Assembly: GCA_949358305.1 (NCBI GenBank)
Contig: OX442324.1
Location: 7,971,601 to 8,035,600, forward strand
Origin: Strigamia acuminata
Lineage: Eukaryota > Arthropoda > Chilopoda > Geophilomorpha > Linotaeniidae
DNA: 64,000 nt
Reading direction: 5' to 3'
The translations under genes were made by a program, and so were the position numbers. Shown in pieces: positions 1-10,081 of this stretch. Under the pieces are notes generated by a model that saw only the letters and a program-made list of their open reading frames with translations, had not been told where the DNA came from and did no database searches. Numbering within the stretch: the stretch's first letter is position 1; the number at the start of each line of letters is the position of its first letter.

Positions 1-540
1 CAGATATTGCTAAAAGTACATCGCGCGTGCACGTGCGTGCGTGGACGGTGCCCGCGTCCAACGCGAGAACAGAATTTTAGCAGTGTTTGACAAAACTAGC
101 ACGACGCTCAAGAACCGTGCATGAATCGAGCAAAATTCCCACGTGGACGTTGCGCACGTCCAACCCGCGTAGACACTCTCGGGGCACAGTTTGATGCGTG
201 CTAAAATTGCACCGACTTTTGACAATTTTTAATATATTTCTGCAGAATTTCAGCAACATTTTACGAGACATTTCTGCCCGGTTGGACACATTTCCACAGG
301 TCACTTGTAAAACATTGCTAAAATCCTGAGGAAATTTATCAAATATTGACAAATTTCGGTGTCAGTCAGAAATTGTCAGAAATTGGGAAAAATTTTTTAA
401 AACTAGTCCATCGCGCCAGTAAATCGAGCGCCCACACGCGCCCACGTGCGTGAACAGTGCGCTCGCCCCTCCGCCCCGTCGGCGGGAGCCCCGGCCGTCC
501 CCCCTCTCTCTCTCTCTTCCGCCCGGGAATCGCGCTTCCG
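1..540. repeat. Diverged non-coding repeat copies
   Basis: No coding signal. Segments of this stretch recur further right in direct or inverted form. The block around 190-350 (gcaccgacttttgaca, then acgagacatttctgcccg) recurs at about 838-1000. The block around 371-455 is the near reverse complement of about 1080-1165. Between these lie short GC-rich stretches with cacgtgcg motifs. The family is not recognised; it could be a decayed foldback or MITE-type element. The short ORFs crossing it look accidental. Confidence 0.6.
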
Positions 541-1310
541 CCCGTCACCGAATTTTGTCAACATCTGATAAATTTCTACAGAATTGCAGCAACATTATAC
601 GAGATATTTCTGCCCTTTTGGACGGGCTTCTGTAAAACATTGCTTAAAATCTATGGAAATTTATTAAATGTCGTTAAAAATCGTTGCAAGTTTTGTCAGA
701 TTTTGGAGAATTTTTTTAGAACTCGTCCAACGCGCCAGTAAATCACGCGCCCACGTGCGTGGACAGTGCGCCCCGCGTGGACACTGTCAGGTCGGGCACA
801 CGCGTGGACTCTCGGGGCACACAGTTTGATTCGTGCAAAACTTGCACCGACTTTTGACAATTTGTGATAAATTTCCAAGTAATTTCAGCAATAGTTTACG
901 AGACATTTCTGCCCGATTGGACACATTTCCACAGGTTTCTTGTAAAACATTGCTAAAATTCGGTGGAAATCTATCAAATGTTGCCACAATTCGGTGCAAG
1001 TTTTGCGAGATTTGCTCGCATCAAACTGTGCCCGAAAATGCCCGACTTGACAGTGTCCACGCGGGTTGGACGCGCCCAGCACTGTCCACGCACGTGGGCG
1101 CGTGTGGGCGCTCGATTTACCGGCGCGTTGGACTAGTTTTAAAAAAATTTTCCCAATTTCTGACAAAATTCGCACCGAATTTTTGCAATTTTTGATAAAT
1201 TAACACAGAATTTCAGCAATGTTTTAAACAAGTCCGTCCAATCGGGCAGAAATGTCTCGTAAAATGTTGCTGAAATTCCGTGAAAATCTGTCAAAAATTG
1301 ACAAAAGTTG
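541..1310. repeat. Large imperfect palindrome (foldback-like)
   Basis: Two arms of roughly 380 bp meet near position 920. The reverse complement of about 1170-1310 aligns with about 550-670. That of 1038-1137 aligns with about 723-800, and that of 925-1045 with about 813-915. Arms share blocks such as acgagacatttctgccc, cagcaacattttacgag and cgcgcccacgtgcgtggac, with scattered substitutions and small indels. Transposase-like coding sequence is absent. The structure resembles a decayed foldback element or an inverted duplication of one repeat family. Confidence 0.65.
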
Positions 1311-1340
1311 GTGACCGACCCGCGGCGCGTCACGGCGCGG

Positions 1341-2195
1341 TCGGAGGACGGCCCTCGTCCCCAAAAACCACACTCCGGGTCACGTGGTCTCGCACTCGAC
1401 TCTTTCAGTTTTCCCGTTTTCGGCCCGTTACGGCTATGGACCGTAACGGGTCGAAAACGGGCCGCAACGGGTCGAAAACGGCCGCAACGGGTCGAAAACG
1501 GCCCGCACGGGCCGTTAACGGGCCGCCGACGGTCCCGTCACGATCCCGCAACGGCCCGCACGGGCCGTTAACGGCCCGTTAACGGCCCGTTAACGGTGTA
1601 AAACCGAAAACAGGATTCGAGATTAATGTCTATGAATGTTGTATGTGTTTTCATGTACGTGTTGTCGGTTGTTGATTTTTTCGATTTACGCCGTAACGGC
1701 CCGTTAACGGCCCGTTAACGGCCCGTCAACGGCCCGTTAACGGCCCGTCAACGGCCCGTCAACGGCCCGCAACGGCCCGCACGGGCCGTTAACGGGCCGC
1801 CGACGATCCTGTCACGATCCCGCAACGGCCCGCACGGGCCGTTAACGGGCCGCCGACGGTCCCGTCACGATCCCGCAACGGCCCGCACGGGCCGTTAACG
1901 GCCCGTTAACGGCCCGTTAGCGGTGTAAAACCGAAAACAGGATTCGAGATTAATGTCTATGAATGTTGTATGTGTTTTCATGTACGTGTTGTCGGTTGTT
2001 GATTTTTTCGATTTACGCCGTAACGGCCCGTTAACGGCCCGTTAACGGCCCGTCAACGGCCCGTCAACGGCCCGCCGACGATCCCGTCAGGATCCCGCAA
2101 CGGCCCGCACGGGCCGTTAACGGGCCGCCGACGGTCCCGTCACGACCCCGCAACGGCCCGCACGGGCCGTTAACGGGCCGCCGACGGCCCGTTTT
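1341..2195. repeat. GC-rich tandem array, 326-bp higher-order unit
   Basis: Dense runs of an about 11-bp unit (aacggcccgtt and variants such as cggcccgcacggg). A larger unit of 326 bp is duplicated: the single-copy spacer starting gtgtaaaaccgaaaacag appears at 1597 and again at 1923, flanked by the same order of short repeats (about 1501-1826 and 1827-2152). Very rich in CpG, unlike the AT-rich sequence on either side. Short ORFs here are repeat translation and are not annotated. The array ends at the outer edge of a copia LTR. Confidence 0.8.
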
Positions 2196-2744
2196 TGTAG
2201 GTCGGTAGCAGAGGAAAACGACCAAGAATCACTCGAAACGTCGAGTGAAACACGGCGAAAACGTTGCAAAGGCGTCGCACTACTCGTGCGAACGTGTGGG
2301 CGACGTCGACGACGGAAAACGAATTGAACGGCCGCGCAAACGCGCTTATATGCCGTGAAATCAATGTACAAATGCTTAAAAGCATAAAACGAATTTACTA
2401 AAGCAAAAATACTTAAAACTAAAGGGTTTACAGAGTGAAAATGGATGGGCGAGAGCCAAAACGATGGTCGCCGCCATCTTGGAAGGTGATGTGAACACTA
2501 ACAACACCTGGTGTCGTGAATTGGCGTTACGGAATTGAGAAATTCCGTAAAGCTTAACAAAGCATTAAGACCTGCATGGTACCTCATGCAGAAACACAAT
2601 AACATAATGTAAAAACTTGGAAAAGATATACATAATTGAATATAATCAATGTCGGAATAAATAAACGAATATAATAAAACAATAGATCATAATGTGATTC
2701 TATATCACATCGACACACAGATCATTTGGTTCCTTAGACCAACA
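2196..2744 (-). repeat. 3' LTR of truncated copia
   Basis: Runs from TGTAGG to CCAACA on the + strand, i.e. TGTTGG...CCTACA in element sense, and abuts the polypurine tract. It shares with the Copia-A LTR the tagcagagg block near the outer end, the cttatatgcc block (TATAAG on the minus strand, a plausible promoter TATA), a ggatgggcg/gccgccatctt region and the tagaccaaca end. The outer boundary at 2196 is inferred from TG...CA and has no second copy to confirm it. Confidence 0.65.
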
Positions 2745-2755
2745 ATTCCCCCTTT
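2745..2755 (-). promoter_or_regulatory. Polypurine tract of truncated copia
   Basis: AAAGGGGGAAT in element sense, directly next to the 3' LTR. It would prime plus-strand DNA synthesis. The same tract occurs at the matching place in Copia-A. Confidence 0.8.
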
Positions 2756-2951
2756 CGATGGAAATAGAATCAGGGGAAAAGAAACACGGTTACTGGAATT
2801 ACAGTAGATACAGGTAATCGAAAATAAATAATAGAGTCGAATCGCCGAGCCGGGTACTGTTATTAAAAACGCCACGTAGGCCCGAATATTCCCGCAGAAA
2901 CTTGGCGATCCTCGAAGTCGGGTAAATAACGAAAGAATGTCACGATAAAGT

Positions 2952-4646
2952 CTAAAGTCGGAACACACGAGAGATCAACGACTGAAGACGCTCTGAACTG
3001 AGCCATTTGGTAAAGATGTCCGCGACGTTGTGCTCGCTGGACACTTTGCGGAGATCGAAACAGCCTGCCGTATACCATTCCCTAAGCCAGTGATACTTGA
3101 CGCGGATATGCTTCGTCTTCGAGTTTTCCACGTCGTTAGATGTGAATTGTATGCTGGCTAGGGCATCGGAATAAATAATCGGACGAGACAGGCGGTTCAA
3201 AATCGGGAATTCGGTGAAGATGTTATCGAGCCAAAAGGTTTCCTTCACGCATTCAACTAGGGCGAGAAATTCCGCTTCCATAGTTGAACACGCGACAGTC
3301 GATTGTTTTCGACACGACCAGCCAATTGGCACATTCCCGATATACGTTATGAAGCCACCGAAACTTAAAGATGTCGCCAGGTCGCTAGCCCACGAGGCAT
3401 CCACATAAGCCCATAACTGACTCGATACACAGTTGGAAAGTTCGATGCAATAGTCCAAAGTATTGGCTACATATTGGAGAACTTGCAGAAGGGCACGAAT
3501 GTGGGTGTTATCGTAGCATGTGTTGAACTGCGAAAGCGAGATGACGGAGAATAAGATGTCGGGGCGCGTTCGTGATGCCAGAAAGAGTAATGACCCGATA
3601 AGTGAGCGGTAAGGAAAATCGATCAGGTCCTCTGTCGATGCTCGAACTAATGTTGTTCCGGGTGTGACTGGCACTTTCACGAGTCGATTGGTCGATGTTC
3701 CATATTTCTGCACGAGTTTAGCGATGTACGCACGTTGAGAAATGTAAGTGCGTCCCATCTCGCGGATAAACTCGACTCCTAGCAGTTTGGTGATTGGACC
3801 GAGGTTGACGATGTCGAATTTCGAAGTAATGAGTCGAATAATCCGGTCCAAAACACTGTCGGCTGCGTAGAAAAGTACAATATCATCGACGTAGACTAAC
3901 ATGACCGCGCAATTGCCGTAGATGTACACGCAGTTGTATGCGAGCATTTTCCGGAATCCGAGGGCTCGAAGTGCTTCGTCCAGTTTCAAATACCACTGTC
4001 GGCCAGACTGGTGGAGTCCGTAAAGAGATTTCACGAGTAACCAAACGTTGTCGGGGTGATTACAGGTGGCACCTGCCGGGATGCGCATATAGACCTTGTG
4101 CTCCAGGTCCCCGTACAGGTATGCACATTTGACGTCGAGGTGTGCATCTTTCCATCCTCGTAGCACTACCAAAAGGCAAAAGAATAGACGAATGAGGACG
4201 AAATTTACAACTGGACTAAAGACCTCGTCGTAATCGATTCCGAAGGTTTGGCGAAAGCCTTGGGCGACAAGTCGAGCACGATATCGAGTAATCTTGCCGG
4301 TCGCGTCTGATTTGAGTTTAAAAATCCATTTACAACCCAAGATTGTAGTGTTAGGCGGTTTCGGCACTTCGACATAAATCTCCCGCTCTTTGAAAGTTCC
4401 TAACTCTTCACCGATGGCTTCACGCCATTTTGGAGCGTCGTCGAATTTGGGGATTTCCGCATACGATGACGGTTCGGTGCGATAGAGGTGAGCGGCATGT
4501 CGAGCTGGAGGAATCAACGGTAGAGTATGCTCCATGTTGCCGAAAAAGAATAACTCGGGATCGTAAGGGAGATTGTTCATAACACAGAACTCTTCGACGT
4601 CTCTGCGAGATCGAAGTCGGAGGCCGGGCTCGGGAAAATAGTAGAC
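2952..4646 (-). pseudogene. Copia RT-RNase H fragment
   Basis: Open reading frame for the C-terminal part of a copia polyprotein. It carries the RT N-terminal block (GCKWIFKLK, RYRARLVAQGF, DYDEVFSPVVNF), the catalytic YVDD motif, the SLYGLHQSGRQW block and a copia RNase H ending in the FTKWLSSERLQSL region. The frame is undamaged; the loss is at the 5' side, where it meets the Gypsy-1 LTR in the linker before RT. There is no start codon of its own, so it is best read as a fragment. Nearly collinear with the C-terminal third of the Copia-A protein. Confidence 0.85.
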
Positions 4647-4647
4647 G

Positions 4648-4795
4648 TGTTGATTGTTGTCTTGGTTGCTTTGGCAACCAAGCTGGAATAAATCAGTTGT
4701 TGTACAAATGTGAGAATGAGTGGTTCATTCCGGAGGCCTCTCCTTCTGGTTAGGCCTGGAACATTATTTGTGTTTAAATCATGATAAAGAACACA
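4648..4795 (+). repeat. 5' LTR of Gypsy-1
   Basis: 148 bp from TGTTGATTG to AAGAACACA, identical by eye to 9934-10081. Contains an aataaa hexamer (in ggaataaatcag) that could act as poly(A) signal. A very short LTR for a gypsy element. Confidence 0.9.
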
Positions 4796-4799
4796 AAAG

Positions 4800-4816
4800 T
4801 GGCGCAGTCGAGTAGG
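4800..4816 (+). promoter_or_regulatory. Primer binding site, tRNA-Ser type
   Basis: TGGCGCAGTCG starts 4 nt after the LTR and continues agTAGG. It matches the complement of the arthropod tRNA-Ser 3' end (TGGCGCAGTCGGTAGGA, as used by Drosophila 17.6 and 297) apart from a small interruption. The remainder of 4817-5109 is leader with no gene seen. Confidence 0.7.
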
Positions 4817-5109
4817 CATGCGACCTGTGTGTGTATGCATATGCAAGACATACGAACATAAAGACGATAATTAAAAAGAAAAGAGAAAATTGTACGTGAT
4901 TGGCGGACGAGTCGAGTTCGAGCGAAGACGAATACAGGACGTATCTCCAGTGTTGGCGGCGTCGTGTGTTCGTTACGTTTGCGTGTCGGTCCGTCCGAAA
5001 TCGTAGCATTGGTCGTTCGATTTGAGGTTTTATGAGCACTCATCAGGTTTGGAACGTCGAACGTTCGTGATCGAATTCGAGTGGACTCTGTGTTTGGCGA
5101 GCGATAGTT

Positions 5110-6954
5110 ATGGCGGCTCCGAAGGTGATTTTGGGCCATCCCGGACAATTCGACGGTAAATACGCCGCCGACTGGGACCGTTACCTGGAAAGAGTCGCCG
5201 AGTTCAGAACTTTAAATGATATTCCCGACGCCAAACAGAAATCGCTCCTGCTGTCCCTGATTGGACCCAAATCATACGCAGAGCTTCAAAAAGCTGCGCA
5301 TCCAGCCAAATTGTCGACTAAAACGTACCAAGATGTAGTTGACTTGATGCGGGTGCATCTGGAGCCGATCGCGCAGCCACATGTGTGCCGCCAGAGATTA
5401 GGGCTGCGTATGAGGAAGAAGGACGAGTCGGTGGAGCAATACCTCACAGTATTGAAAGGCTTGGCCCAACCGTGTGGTTTCGCGACGCCTGAAGAAGACG
5501 ATGCCGGCGTGCTCGATGCGTTTCTGCGTGGCATCAACGATGCAGGGATGAGAAAGTACATTATGTTGTACGAAAATCTAACTTTAAAACAGGCAGCTAA
5601 GTTGGCGACATCCTACGAGTCGGCAATGGCGACGCCCTCTGCCAGCGTGGACGCCGGCGTGACAGCAGAGGCGCCCATGCATTTGGCGGACAGCGAGGTT
5701 AACCAAGTCCGGCAGTTTCGTCCCGCGAGACGTGGTGGCGTGGCTGGCGGTGGATTCGCGTCGGGCGGTTCGAACCGGGGGCCTGGTGGTTCCGGTTGGC
5801 GAGGTGGTCGAGGAGGCCCCTCCGGGTTTGGTCAACGTGGTCGAGGAAGAGCGGGCGCGCGAGCGCCTGCTGGTATTGCTTGTTGGCATTGTGGTGGGCC
5901 ACATTTCAGATATCAGTGCCCTGAATGGACGCGGAGGAGCGGCCCGGCGCGAGAGTCTACACAAGAGAACGGTGACATTAATTTTAAGCCAGAATTTAGA
6001 CAGCAAAGCGTGCCTGTGAATGTGGTGTCGGGGGAGGATGACGAGGATGTCGGTGTTCCCCCGGATGCATGGGACATTTTCCTGGTGGAGCAAACGGAGA
6101 GAAGGTTTCCCCCATTTCAAGTAGATTTTAATGTCTGCGGCCGAACTTGGAACTTTCAAGTCGATTCGGGCGCGGAGAGATCCGTGGTGTCATGGGGCCA
6201 GTTTGCTTCGCTGGCGGGAATGGGGGGATGTTTTCCCGTTCTCCGGAAGACAGAAGTAGCGCTTAAAGCGTATACGGGAGCACCAATTGCTGTATTCGGT
6301 GAAGTGTCCCTTCCAGTTAGATACCGGGGGAAGGAGAGCAATTTGGATTTTTTGGTGGTAGAGGGGACGGGGCCCAATTTGTTGGGAAGAGATTTAATTG
6401 GACGTTTGGGGGTCAGAGTGGAAACTCAGACGGAAGTGGCAGAGCCGCCAGTTCAAGCGGAATTGGACGTGCATCAGTCCAGTGGCGCAAGTGCAGAGAT
6501 GCAGTTGGCAGCCTTGCTGGAAAAGTTTGCCGAAATTTTTGAAATAAGTTTGGGTGCATTTAACGGGCCCCCAATCGACCTCAAGATTCGAGCAGATGTG
6601 ACCCCGCGTTTTTTTCGTCCCCGACCGGTCCCCATTCCCCTGAGGCCACAGGTGAAGAAGGAAATCGATCGTCTCGTAGCAGAGGGGATCTTCACACCCA
6701 TCACCTTCTCCGAGTGGGCGACCCCTATGGTGGTCGTCAGGAAAAAGGACGGGGGGGGTCCGGTTGTGTGGCGATTATCGGTCCACCATCAACATTGCCA
6801 TAGAACCGGATCCCTACCCCCTTCCCTCAATAGCGGACATTTTTGCACAAGTAGGAAGGGCCAGAATATTTTCCAAACTGGATTACAGACATGCGTATCA
6901 ACAATTGAAATTGTCACAGAAATCCGCAATAATAGCTGCGGTCAACACAATTAA
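5110..6954 (+). pseudogene. Gypsy-1 Gag-protease-RT (5' part)
   Basis: Starts ATG GCG GCT. The N-terminal 230 residues are a retrotransposon Gag (capsid-like) followed by a Gly/Arg-rich stretch. A zinc knuckle CWHCGGPHFRYQC lies at about residue 258, spaced CX2CX3HX4C, one residue shorter than the classical CCHC; Gypsy-4 has the same form. An aspartic protease motif VDSGAE follows at about residue 351. RT begins about residue 500 (the GIFTPITFSEWATPMVVV block). After RKKDGGG the frame is lost in a run of eight G at 6751-6758; seven would restore it, so the last 65 or so codons of this ORF are out of frame. Either decay or an assembly homopolymer error. Confidence 0.85.
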
Positions 6955-7294
6955 AGGCCTTATGGCCGTCAACCGGTTGCCCTTTGGAACGATTAGCAGT
7001 AGTGGAATATTTCAGAGGACGGCGGAGGGGGTGGTGGCCGGCATAAACAAAATCTTCGTATATCAGGATGATATACTCATTGCCACAATCACGGTTGAAG
7101 AACATCTAGTGATTCTTGCACTTGTTTTTGAAAGGTTGATTAGGAAAAGACTCCGTTTGTGTCGTGCCAAGTGTGTCTTTTGTGTGACGTCCATCGAGTT
7201 CTTGGGATTCCAATTGGCCAATGGTGGCGTGTCCCCATTACCCAACAGGATAAGAGCAATTACCGAGATTGGGGCCCCCGAAGATGTGACTTAA
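6764..7294 (+). pseudogene. Gypsy-1 RT core (frame-shifted segment)
   Basis: Continues RT in the +1 frame after the G-run shift: CGDYRSTIN, PLPSIADIFAQ, FSKLDYRHAYQQ, LPFGTISSSG, and the catalytic box as YQDD in place of the usual YLDD/YVDD. It ends at an in-frame TAA (7292-7294) exactly where gypsy RTs read (E)VKSFLGL, so the stop is probably a GAA to TAA change. The same frame reopens immediately and carries on for 2.4 kb. Confidence 0.85.
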
Positions 7295-9760
7295 GTCAAG
7301 TCGTTTTTGGGTTTGATAAACTTTTACGGTCAGTTTGTTAAGGGCCTCTCGACTATGGCAGCCCCCCTTTACGCTCTGCTTGTAAAAGGGCAGCCATGGA
7401 TTTGGGCCAGGCAGCAAGTGCGCGCATTTCAGCAGATCAAACAGGCGCTGGTTTCAGCCCCTGTGCTGAAGTTTTATGATCTGTCGCGCCCCGCTATTGT
7501 TGTAGCGGACGCGTCCCCGGTGGGAGTTGGGGCAGTTTTGGCCCAGTTGGGCACAGCCAATAAGGAGTGGCCTGTCGTCTTCGCGTCACGCTCCCTGTCT
7601 TCTGCTGAGAGGAATTATGGGCAGGTAGACAAGGAGGCGCTGGCCATTCTTTTTGCAGTGAAGAGATTTCACCAATATATCTGCAGGCGTCATTTCACAA
7701 TTTACACTGATCATCGCCCTTTGTTAGGCATTTTGGGGAGAAACCGACCAATATCAAACATTATTTCACCCAGGATGCTGAGATGGGCGTTGGCACTCGC
7801 GTGCTACGACTACGAATTGTTGTTTCGGAGAGGAGTGGATGTGTCAAATGCTGACGCATTAAGTCGTGCCCCAGTGGACCCACCTGTAAAGTTGCAAACT
7901 AATATTCATACCTTTTTAACAGAACTCACAGTGGAGAGCCTCATTGGCAAACGCGAATTGGTGCTGGCCACAAGAACCGACCCCATTTTGAGTGAAGTCG
8001 TGGAGATGATGAAGTCGGGCAACTGGACAGCTGCAAGTGACCGCAAGGATTTGGGACCCTACAAGGATCGTTTTGTGGAGTTATCGTTGGATGACGGTGT
8101 AATTTTTTGGGGTGAGAGATTTGTCGTTCCGGCAGCACTGGTGCAGCGAGCGTTATCGTTATTGCACGACGGCCATGTTGGCGTCGTATCCATGAAGGGC
8201 CGTGCGCGAGCTGCGTTGTGGTGGCCGGCGGTGAATACCGACATTGCTGCGCATTGTGCTGCTTGCATCATATGTAAAAAGCTTGCCCCCTTGCCACCGC
8301 GCGTGCAGCCGGTGAGCTGGCCGCGCGCTACTCTCCCGTGGGAGCGCATTCACGTGGACTATGCTGGTCCCCTGCTCGGCAAAATGATTTTGATCGTTGT
8401 CGATGCGTTTTCGGGGTGGTTGGAGGCGCAGGCGGTGGCTTCGGCGACCAGCGCCGCCACGATCGCGGTGTTAAGGCGTTTATTCGCCGGTTACGGTCTG
8501 CCAGCGACTGTGGTGTCCGACAACGCCACATGTTTCAGGTCACAAGAGTTCCGTGACTTCCTGGCAAGAAACGCCATTTCACAGTTGTGGTCACCGCCAT
8601 GGCATCCCCAAAGCAACGGCCGGGCAGAAAGGGGGGTCCGCGAGTTCAAGGAGAGACTGGCGAAGATCACAAGCGGCAGTTTGGAGGTGCGAATTGCGAG
8701 GGTGCTGTTCGCGCAGCACTCGTCGGTGGGGGGAAGAGATGGATTGTCCCCTGCACACAGATTCCTTGCGCGCCCGCTGCGCACTCATTTGCAGAGTGTA
8801 AAGTCCAGTTCCAGCCGTGTGGTCAGCACCGTGGAAAACACAGAGGTCAGCATTAGAAGTTTCAGCACAGATGATTTGGTGTGGTATAAAGTATTCCCGG
8901 CCACAACCAAGATTTGGAGGGCCGCGAAGGTTCTCAAAAAGAAGGGAATGGTACTGTACGAAATAATAGATGTCGAAACAAGTGTTGTGCACGTTAGACA
9001 TGTCAATCAAATGCGTGCTCGTGTGCAAAAGCAGATGACCACCGGCGGTCCCGCAGGAACAGTGATGTCAAATCGGGACCAACCTGCAGAGGGGGACTCG
9101 CAGGTCAAGTCGGTGGCGGAGGAACTTCAAGAAGAACAGTGGATGCTGGTTGTGTCGCCACCGCCGCCAGATTTGTCGTCATCGTCATCTGGACTGAGTG
9201 ACCAGGGTGATGAAGTGGTATTGGTGCCTAATCAAATTGTTGTTATAGAACCCAACCTGCCCCCGGTGGTGGACCTGGAGCAGGTGATCCAATTACCAGG
9301 AGAAGAGGTCATTCAACCACCAAGACATGAGGTGATTCAACCACCAAAAGGCGAGTTGATCCAGTCGCCAAGAGACGAGGTGATCATAGACGGCAAGCGC
9401 CTGAGCGTCTGCCTGGAGCGACTGGAGGATCTGGAACCAGGGACGGCGGACAAACGCGCGGCGGAGCCAGCACGTCCATTTGCCCGTGACGAACTGCAGG
9501 ACGAGAATGTGCAGGCGATGGTCGATTCGCACAGCGCGATTCACCTACCTGACTCGGAGGATACTGGTTCCTCCGACGAATCCATGCGATGTGAGCAGGC
9601 TGGGCTTCCTGTCGATCAACCGACTACATCAAGTGGACGGCCGGTTCGTGAGAAGCGTCAGCCCGAGTGGATGAGAGATCCAAATGTGGTGCTCACAGCG
9701 ACAACGAGAAAGAGAAGAAAGAAAGCGCCCAAGCAGGGAGAAACCGGTCACGACGTTTGA
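7295..9760 (+). pseudogene. Gypsy-1 RT end-RNase H-integrase plus tail
   Basis: Begins with the RT thumb (VKSFLGLINFYGQFVKG). RNase H follows (VVADASPVGVGAVL, DKEALAILFAVKRF, YTDHRPLLGI, ALSRAP). The integrase has an HHCC zinc finger (HDGHVG...CAACIICK) and a DDE core: HVDYAG (Asp codon 8357), VVSDNA (Asp codon 8519) and GRAERG (Glu codon 8627), with exactly 35 residues between the last two. All catalytic residues are present. After about 9030 a 240-residue acidic, Ser-rich tail carries a run of EVIQPP-type repeats (9280-9385). There is no ATG at the front because it is the continuation of pol behind the nonsense codon. Confidence 0.87.
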
Positions 9761-9933
9761 GAAGATTAATTTTTGTCTGAATGTTTGAAATGTTTATATT
9801 ATATGAATTTAGAGAATCTTATGTAGAAAACATTGCATTTATTTGACTGAGAATTTGATGCTTCAAATTGGGAAGTGATGTTGTGTTTGACGACGATAAA
9901 TTGTGTCTAAATTGTTATTGTAACGAAGGTTCG

Positions 9934-10081
9934 TGTTGATTGTTGTCTTGGTTGCTTTGGCAACCAAGCTGGAATAAATCAGTTGTTGTACAAATGTGAG
10001 AATGAGTGGTTCATTCCGGAGGCCTCTCCTTCTGGTTAGGCCTGGAACATTATTTGTGTTTAAATCATGATAAAGAACACA
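9934..10081 (+). repeat. 3' LTR of Gypsy-1
   Basis: 148 bp, same as 4648-4795. The 173 bases before it (9761-9933) are 3' untranslated sequence without a clear polypurine tract. An ORF on the + strand runs from this LTR into the next copia, but that start is an accident of the junction. Confidence 0.9.

Larger units (their letters stand above)
2196..4647 (-). mobile_element. Copia element, 5'-truncated (related to Copia-A)
   Basis: Minus-strand Ty1/copia remnant retaining the 3' LTR, polypurine tract, RNase H and most of RT. It stops abruptly at the left LTR of Gypsy-1; the Gag, protease, integrase and 5' LTR parts are missing. Its protein is close to the Copia-A product, so it belongs to the same lineage but is a different copy: the LTR is 549 bp instead of 584 and diverged. 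No target duplication can be checked because the 5' end is gone. Confidence 0.8.
4648..10081 (+). mobile_element. Gypsy-1: Ty3/gypsy element, full length, damaged
   Basis: Bounded by two 148-bp LTRs that look identical, implying recent insertion or homogenisation. Contains a tRNA-Ser-type primer site, Gag, protease, RT/RNase H and integrase in gypsy order. One frameshift in a G run near 6751-6758 and one in-frame TAA at 7292-7294 break pol. The 5-bp flanks (agacg on the left, aaatc on the right) do not match, so no target-site duplication is present. The flanking DNA is two different truncated copias in opposite orientation. Confidence 0.9.

Noticed and set aside
1308-2385. Several ORFs of 70-100 codons over the GC-rich array
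   Set aside because: They translate the satellite and overlap on both strands, with no protein-like pattern.
10006-10081. Apparent start of a 999-codon ORF in front of Copia-B
   Set aside because: These codons are the Gypsy-1 3' LTR read into the truncated copia; no gene starts there.
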